Assembly: GCA_018266375.1 (NCBI GenBank)
Contig: JAFEAO010000001.1
Span: 132,800 to 196,799, forward strand
Direction: 5' to 3'
Length of the DNA: 64,000 nt
DNA from: Bdellovibrionales bacterium
Lineage (GTDB): Bacteria; Bdellovibrionota; UBA1018; CAIMNF01
Positions 26,731 to 34,899 of the stretch are shown one piece after another. Made by a program: the position numbers and the translations under genes. The notes beneath the pieces are model-generated. The model ran no database searches and had not been told where the DNA came from. It saw only the letters and a program-made list of their open reading frames with translations. Position 1 is the stretch's first letter; each line of letters starts with the position of its first letter.

Positions 26731-27567
26731 GTGAAAACTTTATTCGCCTTCCTCGCGCTCCTTCAATTATCAATAAGTCCATTGGCCCATGCTCGCTCGT
26801 TCGGGCCTGACAAGGACACATACGAAGATGGCCCGGAATTCTTCCAGCCGTTCTTTGAAAGCGACAACGGAATCCTGATCGAAAACGGTGACGTGATCGA
26901 TGCCACCCTGAAAAATAAAGGCACGTTTGCCTACCTCTTTACCTACATTCCTCACGAAGGCGAGACACAGAACCTCACTACGTATCGTGCCACTCAAAAA
27001 ATCAAACCTGCTTCGACGATGAAGCTGTTTACCGGATGGATGGCTTATTCGACCGAAGCTCAGCCCACCGATTATCTAACTCACATGCTGCGCGTAAGCG
27101 ACAACAATCAAGCAATCGCAACACTCAAAAAAATGGGCGGCATGGAAAAGCTCAAAACATTTTACAAAGAGCAAAACCTGCCTTTGACCGCTGACAATTT
27201 TAGCGGCATCGACGCAGCCGGACTCAGCCACTCGAACAAAGTCACGGCCAAACTTGAAGTCGACTTGCTCACGCAGATCTACATCAGCGGCAGCTACGAT
27301 GCATTTAAAGTCATGCTCGCTCAGCCCACCGAGACGAGCACAATCAAACAAGAAGGCCGCTTTAAAGGCTTTGCATACCCGCTTTACGCCAAAACCGGTA
27401 CACTGAAAGACACCGCTTCACTCGCGGGTTACGTCGAGCTCAATCACGGCGTGATGGTGTTTTCGATTATCTCGAACAGGATTAAAGTCAGTCTCGCAAA
27501 CGCTCGCGAACTCATCGACGCTATAGTCGTGAAGTACGCTGAGAGAGCGCAATCGCTTCGTTTCTAA
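26731..27567 (+). CDS. Short DacB-type (PBP4, peptidase S13) D-Ala-D-Ala carboxypeptidase
   Basis: The 278-residue exported protein (signal peptide MKTLFAFLALLQLSISPLAHA) has the three penicillin-binding motifs: STMK (Ser95-Lys98), SDN (Ser123-Asn125) and KTG (Lys221-Gly223). The GIDAAGLSHSNKVTA segment is like the conserved DGSGLSR region of PBP4/DacB. Members trim the stem peptide of peptidoglycan or open its crosslinks, in the periplasm. At 278 residues it is much shorter than PBP4 (about 450-480), because domains II and III inserted between the first two motifs are missing, so it is a minimal S13 enzyme. It starts with GTG after GAGAGG. Convergent with recN. Confidence 0.85.
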   Translation: MKTLFAFLALLQLSISPLAHARSFGPDKDTYEDGPEFFQPFFESDNGILIENGDVIDATLKNKGTFAYLFTYIPHEGETQNLTTYRATQKIKPASTMKLFTGWMAYSTEAQPTDYLTHMLRVSDNNQAIATLKKMGGMEKLKTFYKEQNLPLTADNFSGIDAAGLSHSNKVTAKLEVDLLTQIYISGSYDAFKVMLAQPTETSTIKQEGRFKGFAYPLYAKTGTLKDTASLAGYVELNHGVMVFSIISNRIKVSLANARELIDAIVVKYAERAQSLRF

Positions 27568-27653
27568 CATCAAAATTGGACCTGCTTTACCGCCCCCTTA
27601 GCGTCAAAGTAGAGCAAGATCGAGACGCGAGGTAAAACTCGCACCAAAAAACT

Positions 27654-29348
27654 CTAGACTTGCGCGCTCTGAAGCAAGTCCTTCGCGTTTTTAATCGCGG
27701 CCGGAGTGAGTTTCTCGGAACCGAGCATGCGCGCGATCTCCTCGCGCCGACCGGTGGGATTGAGTTCCTGCACAGTGGTAACGGTACGGCCTTTGGACAT
27801 TTGTTTGGCGATCGAGAGATGGTGATCGGCAAACACCGCCACCTGCGGAACGTGAGTAATGCAAATCACTTGATTAAATTGCGCGACACTTTTTAGTTTC
27901 TTACCCACCGTGAATGCCGTCTGACCACCAAGACCCGCATCGATCTCGTCAAACAAATAAACGCCAATGCCGCCTTTGTCCAAAATCACTCGGCGGATGG
28001 CGAGCATCAAGCGCGAGAGTTCCCCGCCCGAGATGATTTTTTGAATCGGCTTTTTGCCTTCGCCCAAGTTAGTCTGTACTTGAAGTTCGATATGAGTGCC
28101 CAGTGTATCCGGCCCCCAGCTCGAAACGTCCGATTCTTCATCAAACGAGAGTTCGAAACACATACTGGCATCACCCATCCGCAGCTCTTTTAATTCTTTC
28201 TCGACCGACTTGGAAAACAGCTCGCTTCCTTTTTTACGTTTTAAAAATAATTCTTCAGCGCTTTTTTTGAGCGTGCGAGTCGCCGTTGCGAATTCTTCCT
28301 GAAGGCCTTCCAGCCGTTCGCTTAAATTTTCAAGTAAATCGATCTCACCTGAAAGACGCGTCTTGTGTTCGATCATCTGCTCGACCGTCTGCCCATATTT
28401 ACGTTTGAGATTGGTGAGTACACTCAGCCGCTCTTGCACTTGCTCAAGTCGTCCGGGTCTCAGATCCATCTGCCCGAGATAAGCGCGAGTTTGAGACGAC
28501 GCCTCTTCAATTTCCGCCGACGCCGACTCCAAAGCCTTTACGAGCGCCTCGACGCCGGCACCGACGTCAACCACGGCGAGCCCCTTCGCCTTAGATAGCG
28601 CCAGCTTCAACGAATTCATTGCACCCTCCTCTCCATCAAGAGCGCCCTCGATCTGACTGACGAGCTGGAGCCGTTGTTCATGACTTTGAAGAAGCTTCTT
28701 TTCGTTTTGAAGGTCTTCGTCCTCATTGGACTTCAACGCCGCGTCTTTCAGTTCGGATATTTGGAATTTAATAAACTCAAGGCGCTGCACGCGCTCTTCC
28801 TCTTTGCGTTTTAAAACTTCCCACTCTTCGCGCAGTAGCATCGTCTTTTGGAATTGCTCGCGCACCTTCGCGGCTTGCGCGTTCAACGATGCATATCGAT
28901 CGAGCAAATCTATCTGGACGTTTTGCTTGAAGAGCGATTGATGCTCGTTTTGCCCGCAGAGATCAACCAACCCTTCGCACATACGCTGAAGCATGTTCAA
29001 GGTCGCGATCTCTCCATTGATATAGATGCGGTTTTTGCCGTTGCGATGGATCGAACGTTTGATCAGAAGCTCGCTATCCTGAATCGCCTCGTCCAAGCCC
29101 ACTTCCTTCATCCGTTCGCGCAGCCACGAGAGTTGCTTAATATCGAAATAACCCTCGACAATCGCTTCATCCGAGCCGGCGCGAATAACATCGAGACTCG
29201 CCCGGCCCCCGAGGAGTAGCGAAATCGCTTCCAAAATGATGGATTTACCCGCGCCCGTTTCGCCGGACAAAACATTCAGGCCCGCTTCGAATGGAATCTC
29301 GGCGTTCTCAATGAGTGCAAAATTTTTGATTTTAATAACTCGTAGCAT
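27654..29348 (-). CDS. recN: DNA repair protein RecN
   Basis: The 564-residue SMC-like protein has an N-terminal Walker A (GETGAGKSI at about 30-38), two long coiled-coil arms (about 150-210 and 215-400) joined by a hinge-like LDGEEG segment, and a C-terminal half with the ABC signature SGGELSRLMLAIRR, Walker B YLFDEIDAGLGGQ and a final His switch. Length is that of normal RecN. It acts in double-strand break repair as a cohesin-like ATPase. Upstream, inside the probable promoter, are GTTC-type half-sites (29370-29398) that suggest LexA control, as is usual for recN. Confidence 0.96.
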   Translation of the reverse strand: MLRVIKIKNFALIENAEIPFEAGLNVLSGETGAGKSIILEAISLLLGGRASLDVIRAGSDEAIVEGYFDIKQLSWLRERMKEVGLDEAIQDSELLIKRSIHRNGKNRIYINGEIATLNMLQRMCEGLVDLCGQNEHQSLFKQNVQIDLLDRYASLNAQAAKVREQFQKTMLLREEWEVLKRKEEERVQRLEFIKFQISELKDAALKSNEDEDLQNEKKLLQSHEQRLQLVSQIEGALDGEEGAMNSLKLALSKAKGLAVVDVGAGVEALVKALESASAEIEEASSQTRAYLGQMDLRPGRLEQVQERLSVLTNLKRKYGQTVEQMIEHKTRLSGEIDLLENLSERLEGLQEEFATATRTLKKSAEELFLKRKKGSELFSKSVEKELKELRMGDASMCFELSFDEESDVSSWGPDTLGTHIELQVQTNLGEGKKPIQKIISGGELSRLMLAIRRVILDKGGIGVYLFDEIDAGLGGQTAFTVGKKLKSVAQFNQVICITHVPQVAVFADHHLSIAKQMSKGRTVTTVQELNPTGRREEIARMLGSEKLTPAAIKNAKDLLQSAQV

Positions 29349-29369
29349 CGTGAAATCCCCCGTTAGCTC

Positions 29370-29398
29370 GTTCAGTATATACCGAACAAAAACCGAAC
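29370..29398 (-). promoter_or_regulatory. Candidate LexA operator overlapping the recN promoter
   Basis: The plus strand carries GAAC-N7-GAAC at 29384-29398, i.e. GTTC-N7-GTTC towards recN, the LexA box described for alpha-proteobacteria. An inverted GTTC at 29370-29373 adds another half site. On the minus strand a TATACT (29374-29379) and a weak TTTTGT 17 bp upstream would make a promoter whose spacer contains the boxes, about 25-50 bp before the recN start. The LexA family of this organism is unknown, so the assignment is inference. Confidence 0.5.
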
Positions 29399-29450
29399 AA
29401 AAGAAAATTTTAATGCCAGAATAGTACCGGTTTTAGGACCAGCCAAATGC

Positions 29451-29472
29451 AAAAAGTAATCGGATACTTTTT
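29451..29472 (-). terminator. AT-rich stem-loop after nadK
   Basis: AAAAAGTA and TACTTTTT form an 8-bp hairpin with a 6-base loop at the nadK stop codon. The low GC content makes a terminator role doubtful. Confidence 0.3.
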
Positions 29473-30365
29473 TAGACGCCCTTACCGAAGCTTAATTTCT
29501 CGCGTAAAAGCGTAAAATAGTCCCGATTTGGGGCTTTTACGATCTTCAATTTATGGCGAGTAAAGCGAGTGACCGAGATGGTGTCGCCCTTTTTGAGATC
29601 GATCCCTGCCTGTCCATCCAACGTCAGGTACACATGGCCCGGCATATGATCGAGAGTCATATCGAGTTTTACGTCATCGGGTAAGAGGAACGGCCGCTGA
29701 GTCAGCCCGTGCGGACAGATCGGCGTCACGAGCATGCAATCGAGCGTTGGCATCACGATCGGTCCGCCAGCTGCGAGTGAGTATGCTGTCGATCCGGTCG
29801 GAGTCGAGATGATGATCCCGTCGGCGCGAACCGTATTGGCCCACTCGTTGTTAACGTCGACTTTGATTCCGATAATGCGCGCGATGGCGCCTTTTGAAAT
29901 CACGGCGTCGTTCACGACGATGCTCTTAACCAGCAACTTGCCTTTACGGCGCAGTTCCACATTCAGCATCACGCGCTCAGAAATGCGCATTTTACCGTCT
30001 GTGAGAATCTTATTGAGCGCATCGTAAATTTCTTCGCGACGAACTTCGGTGAGAAACCCGAGGGTGCCCATATTCACGCCCAAAATCGGTTTACTCACAT
30101 CTTGCATGAGGCGCGCGGCACTCAGATAAGTTCCGTCGCCGCCGAGTACGATAATGAAATCCACTTTGCGCGCGAGATCGTTTTTCTTGAGAAACTTAAT
30201 GCGCTCCATTCGGCGTGGAGAATACTCTTTCGGCAACGCACCTTTGATCAAGTAGACTTCGTATTTTTGATTGATGAGGAGATGTGCAATATCAAGTGCG
30301 AGACTCGCGGCATCATTTTGGTGCTGCTTAACCACGATTCCGACTCGCTTAATTGGACTCTTCAT
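29472..30365 (-). CDS. nadK: NAD kinase
   Basis: The 297-residue protein has the ATP-NAD kinase signatures: IIVLGGDGTYLSAARL with the GGDG motif (about residues 73-76), LGVNMGTLGFLTEVRREE, VVNDAVISKGAIARI, and the second nucleotide region ISTPTGSTAYSLAAGGPIV. It phosphorylates NAD to NADP in the cytoplasm. Length is normal. The gene lies upstream of recN on the same strand with 123 bp between them, a common bacterial neighbourhood (nadK-recN). The ATG is used as MKSPIKRVG, and the divergent gene at 30389 begins only 23 bp away, so the two share a very short promoter region. Confidence 0.96.
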   Translation of the reverse strand: MKSPIKRVGIVVKQHQNDAASLALDIAHLLINQKYEVYLIKGALPKEYSPRRMERIKFLKKNDLARKVDFIIVLGGDGTYLSAARLMQDVSKPILGVNMGTLGFLTEVRREEIYDALNKILTDGKMRISERVMLNVELRRKGKLLVKSIVVNDAVISKGAIARIIGIKVDVNNEWANTVRADGIIISTPTGSTAYSLAAGGPIVMPTLDCMLVTPICPHGLTQRPFLLPDDVKLDMTLDHMPGHVYLTLDGQAGIDLKKGDTISVTRFTRHKLKIVKAPNRDYFTLLREKLSFGKGV

Positions 30366-30388
30366 TGCCTTTCAATGTCGCTTAAATT

Positions 30389-32092
30389 ATGGTGAAAACC
30401 AAGGGGGACGAATTTATTTTTTTCGCACTATTTCATTTGCTGCTTTCTGCATCGCTTCATTCTCCGTTCACCTCGGCTGCAGTCGCGGCTGAAACCCCGG
30501 ACTGGGGCGCGGATAAAGAAATTCCACTCACCGGCCGGCCGAATCCCTATGGCTGGGATCAAAAAACCTTGGGCGAAAAGGTTCGTAAAGGTCAGCTCCA
30601 CGCGCTCCACTACCCGGTCGAAGTCACCGGACTTGTCATGCCGGCACGCTCATCGCTCAAAATTTTGGATATGGAACCGGGCGATCCGCTCTTTGGCATG
30701 CTGAAGATCGCTCTCAATCTCGAAGCCGGAATCAAAAATTTTAAAGGCTTTTGGAAATGGCTCGGCCTCAACGACTATCCGGAGACCGAAACTTCAGCGG
30801 AGTATCCGATTCCGTTTGATAAAGGCGTGAGGCCCAAGTACCCGATGGGTGTGACGATCGCCGATTGGAAAATCGGTGGTAAATCGCAAGTTCTCACTTT
30901 GAGCTGCGCCGCCTGCCATACGGCGACTCTGTTCGGAAAACCGGTGCTCGGCCTCAGCAACCGATTTCCGGGTGCGAACGCGTTCTTCAAGTACGCGCAA
31001 AATACGTTTCATAAAATGCCGTCGGCTTTGTATCGCGCGATCACCTTTGCCAACAAAGATGAGTTGCGTCTCTACAAATTAGCAAAGAACCATATCCGCT
31101 CAGTTGGTTTGAAGGTTCCTCGCGTGCGCGGGATGGACGCATCTCTCGCACAGGTCGCGCTCTCCCTTGCTAAACGCGAAGTCAGCCCTTGGGCCGAACG
31201 CTCGCGCGAGCTTGAGGAGCATCCGCGCGCCGACTGGCACGACGACCACTCCGCCGAGAGTAAGCCGATGGTGTGGTGGAACACGAAGTATAAAAACCGC
31301 TGGCTCGCCGACGGATCGATTCTTTCGGGCAACCCGATCTTTACCAATTTGTTGTGGAACGAGATCGGTCGTGGGGTCGACCTGCACGAACTTGCCGAAT
31401 GGCTCGAAACGCGTACCGACGTCATCGAAGAGTTGACCACCGCAATTTTTGCCACCAAGGCGCCGCACTGGGCAAGCTATCTTCCGGTCACCGCGATTAA
31501 TATTGAACGCGCACGCCGGGGCGAAACTGTGTTTGCGCAGAACTGCGCGAAGTGCCACGGCGAGTATCGCAAGGATTGGTCGCGCGGTATAGAGACGGTG
31601 GAAGTGCGCTACCATACTCGGACGCCGGTCGTGGATGTCGGAACGGATCCGGTCCGCCGCCAAGGAATGCAATCGCTTGGTGAAAGTTTGAACCGTCTCG
31701 CGATCTCGAAGCAACACGATATCGTCGTGGCCGAACAGCAAGGCTACGTTCCGCCACCGCTCGACGGCATTTTTGCCCGGTACCCATACCTGCACAACAA
31801 CTCGATTCCAAGTTTATGCGCGCTCATGACTCCGCCGGAGTCACGTCCGCGCGTGTACTACGCCGGCGAACCCATCGTTCCAGGCCGCGACTTCGATCTC
31901 GACTGCGTCGGTTATCCGACTGCGGACCACGTGCCTGCCGAGTGGAAAAAAGATCCATTGTACACCTACGACACCACACTTGAAGGACAAGGAAACGCCG
32001 GTCACTACGACAAGATATTCCGCACTAATGGCGTCGAAAGGTACAACGCCGACCAGAAGCGCGACCTCATCGAGTACCTGAAGACACTATAA
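30389..32092 (+). CDS. Exported RoxA-like dihaem cytochrome c
   Basis: The 567-residue protein begins with a hydrophobic export signal (about 9-35, ending SAAVAAET). It holds two CxxCH haem c motifs: LSCAACHTATLF in the first half (about 170) and QNCAKCHGEYR in the second (about 385). The layout and the late segment PPPLDGIFARYPYLHNNSIP match RoxA/LatA-like proteins, dihaem relatives of cytochrome c peroxidase; RoxA itself cleaves polyisoprene. It probably acts in the periplasm or outside the cell; an oxygenase or a peroxidase-like role is open. The stop codon is directly joined to the left repeat of the REP/RAYT element. Only 23 bp separate it from the divergent nadK. Confidence 0.75.
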   Translation: MVKTKGDEFIFFALFHLLLSASLHSPFTSAAVAAETPDWGADKEIPLTGRPNPYGWDQKTLGEKVRKGQLHALHYPVEVTGLVMPARSSLKILDMEPGDPLFGMLKIALNLEAGIKNFKGFWKWLGLNDYPETETSAEYPIPFDKGVRPKYPMGVTIADWKIGGKSQVLTLSCAACHTATLFGKPVLGLSNRFPGANAFFKYAQNTFHKMPSALYRAITFANKDELRLYKLAKNHIRSVGLKVPRVRGMDASLAQVALSLAKREVSPWAERSRELEEHPRADWHDDHSAESKPMVWWNTKYKNRWLADGSILSGNPIFTNLLWNEIGRGVDLHELAEWLETRTDVIEELTTAIFATKAPHWASYLPVTAINIERARRGETVFAQNCAKCHGEYRKDWSRGIETVEVRYHTRTPVVDVGTDPVRRQGMQSLGESLNRLAISKQHDIVVAEQQGYVPPPLDGIFARYPYLHNNSIPSLCALMTPPESRPRVYYAGEPIVPGRDFDLDCVGYPTADHVPAEWKKDPLYTYDTTLEGQGNAGHYDKIFRTNGVERYNADQKRDLIEYLKTL

Positions 32093-32118
32093 AGGTCGTC
32101 GCCAACTTGTTGTTAAGA
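32091..32118 (+). repeat. REP-like repeat, copy A (left end of the RAYT element)
   Basis: AAAGGTCGTCGCCAACTT begins a 24-base core that is repeated inverted at 32824-32847 (23/24) and at 39533-39556 (24/24); the match continues to 28 bases with one or two changes. The first two A belong to the stop codon of the RoxA-like gene. A CGCCAACT here also pairs with AGTTGGCG 26 bases downstream (around 32135). Confidence 0.8.
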
Positions 32119-32162
32119 ATAATTTGAGTCCCAGTTGGCGTTAGACTTGCTTAGTGAGTAGC

Positions 32163-32831
32163 ATGCCTCGCAACCCTCTAATTCGTTCAGATCTGTACCC
32201 TTATCATGTTACCGCCCGGACTAACAACCGGGAGCCGTTTCCAACTAGTTTGGACAAAACATGGGAATTAATTAACTCCGAATGCTTCGCGATCACTACC
32301 AAGTTTGAATCCGAAATCCATGCACTTGTTCTAATGCCGAACCACTTTCATCTGCTGATTACAATTCCTCAACTCGATTTAGGAAAGGTAATGAACGTCT
32401 TTATCCGAAATATTACAAAAGACTCTCATTCGTTGTCCGGCAAAACAGGTCGGCTTTTCGGAGCTCGATACCATTGGTCTAGCATTCAAACCTCGCACTA
32501 CTATCTCAACGCACTAAAATATGTTTATAGAAATCCAATTAGAGCAAAAATTTGTGACACAGTTGACACTTACCCATACAGCACATACTCCGGTCTAATT
32601 GGAAATCATCCTTTAAAAGTTCCAATTCAATTTACTAGGCTGGGATTGGAACGCATTCTAGGAGACGAGCCGCTCAAATGGAATTCATGGTTAAATCAGC
32701 CATTTTCCTCCGAATGCGAGACCTTAATTCGCATGGGGTTAAAGAGGACTTGCTTTAGACCACCTCATGATCCTAAAACTCGCACGCCAAATAAATTGGA
32801 AGAGTATGACTCAAGTCAATCTAAACAATAA
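32163..32831 (+). mobile_element. REP-associated tyrosine transposase (RAYT, TnpA_REP/Y1 family)
   Basis: The 222-residue protein is a HUH endonuclease: MPRNPLIRSDLYPYHVTART is the typical start, HALVLMPNHFHLLI holds the HUH pair (His61, His63), and KYVYRNPIRA holds the nucleophile Tyr120. RAYTs are domesticated IS200-type transposases that nick single-stranded REP palindromes. The frame opens at a GTG (32154); the ATG at 32163 fits the family start. The gene is flanked by an inverted pair of 24-28-base repeats (32091, 32820) that meet the stop codons of both neighbours, and a third copy follows clpA. Composition is more AT-rich than the neighbours. The C-terminal tail (Lys/Arg/Pro) is longer than in minimal RAYTs. 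Confidence 0.9.
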
Positions 32832-32847
32832 GTTGGCGACGACCTTT
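32820..32847 (-). repeat. REP-like repeat, copy B (right end of the RAYT element, inverted)
   Basis: Reverse complement of copy A with 23 of 24 core bases identical (G to A at core position 19). It starts at the last base of the stop codon of the GlcD-type gene on the minus strand. With copy A it encloses the RAYT gene in about 757 bp, so the whole unit looks like a mobile element with terminal inverted repeats. Confidence 0.8.
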
Positions 32848-34241
32848 TATAAAATCTTGCCGGGGTTGAGTAGGCCCTGCGGGTCGAAGACCTGCTTCAT
32901 TTGTTTCATCAAAACGATCTCGGCAGGTGTCCGCGTGTAACCGAGCAAATGTTTTTTGAGAAGACCAATACCGTGTTCGGCTGAGACGCTGCCTTCAAAT
33001 TTTTGAATCCAGCCGAACATGTTTTGGTCGACCTTCGTACAAAGCTTGCGGAACTCGGCAGCGTCCATATCCGCAGGCTTCATCAAATTAACATGCAGGT
33101 TGCCGTCGCCGATGTGGCCGAAAATATAAGGATTCAATCCCGAATAATTTTGCGTGAGATCGTGTGTCCAAGTCTCGATAAATTCTTGCAACCGCGCAAT
33201 CGGCAGAGAGATGTCGTGCTTATGGAGCAATCCTGCATGCGCAAGCGACTCAGAGATACCCTCGCGCATCGCCCAGAGATTCGCGGCTTCCTTCGGCGAT
33301 TGAGCCAACACCGCATCCTGCACGAGCCCCGATTCAAACAACGATCCGAGCCACGCCTCAAGTTTGGCGCGCGCATCTTCAGACTCGGGACGCTCGACTT
33401 CGCACAAAACGTATTGCGGGCGATGGACCGGGAACGGTGAGGCAAGCCCGCGATGCGCGGTCACGACGCCCAAGCACTCGTCGGACAAGCATTCGTACGC
33501 GTTCAAAGTAAATCCGCTGCGACGAGCGACTTCAAAAAGTTTGAACACCGCGGGCAAATCGCCAAGTGCGAAAAAGAACACGTCTGACTCGCGCGGAAGC
33601 GGAGCCAGTTTTAAAATACATTCGGTGACGATTCCCAAAATTCCTTCAGTGCCGATAAACATCTGTCGAAGATCAATCCCGGTATTGTTTTTTTCGAGCG
33701 AACCGTTGAGCCGCAACACTTCGCCGCTCATCAATACGACGGTAAGACCGAGCACCCAGTTCCGGGTGAGTCCGTAACGAATCACTTTCACCCCACCCGC
33801 GTTGGTGGCGATGTTTCCCCCGACGGTGGACGAACCCTTCGAAGCAAAATCAATCGGCCAAGTCAAACCTACCGATTGAGCATGCTCATGCACGGCTTCG
33901 GTCACGGCACCGGCTTCGCACCACATCGAGTGAGAGAGCGTATTGATCTCGCCCATCTTGCGCATCTTGATCAATGACACGACGATCTCGTTGTTTGCCG
34001 CAACAGCACCGCCCGCAAGTCCGGTACGGCCGCCCGACGGCACCACCGCCACCCGAGCAGCAGTACAAAGCTTCATCAACTTCGAGACTTCGTCAGTGGA
34101 TTGCGGGAAGCAAATCGCGAGAGGTTTAGGCTCGTAAACCTTGGTCCAATCCTTTCCGTATTCCTTCAAGTCCGAAGGATCGACGCTGTAAAAACCGCGT
34201 GCAAAGGAGGAATCCAAAGTTTTTAAGAAATCGTGCGACAC
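32847..34241 (-). CDS. FAD-linked oxidase, GlcD/D-2-hydroxyacid dehydrogenase type
   Basis: The 464-residue protein has an FAD_binding_4 domain (about 35-215, with VVPSGGRTGLAGGAVAAN and SKGSSTVGGNIATNAGGVKV) and a C-terminal FAD-oxidase domain ending with GHIGDGNLHVNLMKP and SAEHGIGLLKKHLL. It belongs to the family of GlcD, D-lactate dehydrogenase and D-2-hydroxyglutarate dehydrogenase, which oxidise D-2-hydroxyacids with FAD. The exact substrate cannot be told. The lactate-permease-like gene 1.6 kb downstream makes D-lactate or glycolate plausible. The start is a GTG just behind a G-rich stretch (GTAGGGG). Its stop joins REP copy B. Confidence 0.9.
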   Translation of the reverse strand: MSHDFLKTLDSSFARGFYSVDPSDLKEYGKDWTKVYEPKPLAICFPQSTDEVSKLMKLCTAARVAVVPSGGRTGLAGGAVAANNEIVVSLIKMRKMGEINTLSHSMWCEAGAVTEAVHEHAQSVGLTWPIDFASKGSSTVGGNIATNAGGVKVIRYGLTRNWVLGLTVVLMSGEVLRLNGSLEKNNTGIDLRQMFIGTEGILGIVTECILKLAPLPRESDVFFFALGDLPAVFKLFEVARRSGFTLNAYECLSDECLGVVTAHRGLASPFPVHRPQYVLCEVERPESEDARAKLEAWLGSLFESGLVQDAVLAQSPKEAANLWAMREGISESLAHAGLLHKHDISLPIARLQEFIETWTHDLTQNYSGLNPYIFGHIGDGNLHVNLMKPADMDAAEFRKLCTKVDQNMFGWIQKFEGSVSAEHGIGLLKKHLLGYTRTPAEIVLMKQMKQVFDPQGLLNPGKIL

Positions 34242-34280
34242 CCCTACAAATTAGCGTCGGATGGGGGCGATGTCTAGGAA

Positions 34281-34802
34281 TTACTGGCCCTGAACCGGCG
34301 CCTTCACCGGGATGGAATTAGCCACTGCGACGCAGCCGTAGCTCAGTTCGACGCGGCGGCGGTCATGATCTCTTTTGCGGCCAATCACGTAGATCAACTT
34401 GCCTTCGATCGTATCGTAAGCCGAATTAAAATAAGCACGAGTCTGGAGGTGACGCACATGTCCTTTGTGGAATAAGCTAATCCACGGAAAGTCGCTGATA
34501 TCCATCTCGAACTTTTTATGGACCGGATCGATCATATCGATCTGAGCGTTAATCCCTCTCGAGTTTACCGATACGCCATTCGCAAGTTCACCGCTGTAAA
34601 ACGCGACCAATCTCGAAGCACCATGATGGCGACGGACACGCTCAAACGAAATTTTGAAATTCGCGGAGGCATCGTCGGTACCCGCACATTGATACTTTGA
34701 TCCGTCGAGCATTTGCTCGATCGTCCAAGTTTTTTGTGCTCGAGCGGGGTTCGAACCCAGAATCGACAAAAACAAGCCCAATACCTTCGCAAATTTAGCC
34801 AT
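34281..34802 (-). CDS. Small exported protein of unknown function
   Basis: The 173-residue protein starts with MAKFAKVLGLFLSILGSNPARA, a signal peptide with AxA-type cleavage. The mature part holds two Cys (YQCAGTDD and YGCVAVAN), a dibasic segment (SFERVRRHHGASR) and a final Pro/Gln tail. A YVIGRKRDHDRRRVELSYG segment suggests a beta-rich, positively charged surface. No family is recognised. The frame is open to 34856, but that start would place a charged region before the signal, so 34802 is chosen. The gene is 40 bp downstream of the GlcD-type gene and diverges from the protease gene at 34900. Confidence 0.65.
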   Translation of the reverse strand: MAKFAKVLGLFLSILGSNPARAQKTWTIEQMLDGSKYQCAGTDDASANFKISFERVRRHHGASRLVAFYSGELANGVSVNSRGINAQIDMIDPVHKKFEMDISDFPWISLFHKGHVRHLQTRAYFNSAYDTIEGKLIYVIGRKRDHDRRRVELSYGCVAVANSIPVKAPVQGQ

Positions 34803-34899
34803 GTGGGCACTATAAGGCGATACCCGACCCTTTTCAACCACATTACTACACAACATTTAAATAAATTTACTGCCGTAGTCGTGCTATACTTGGACCGCA

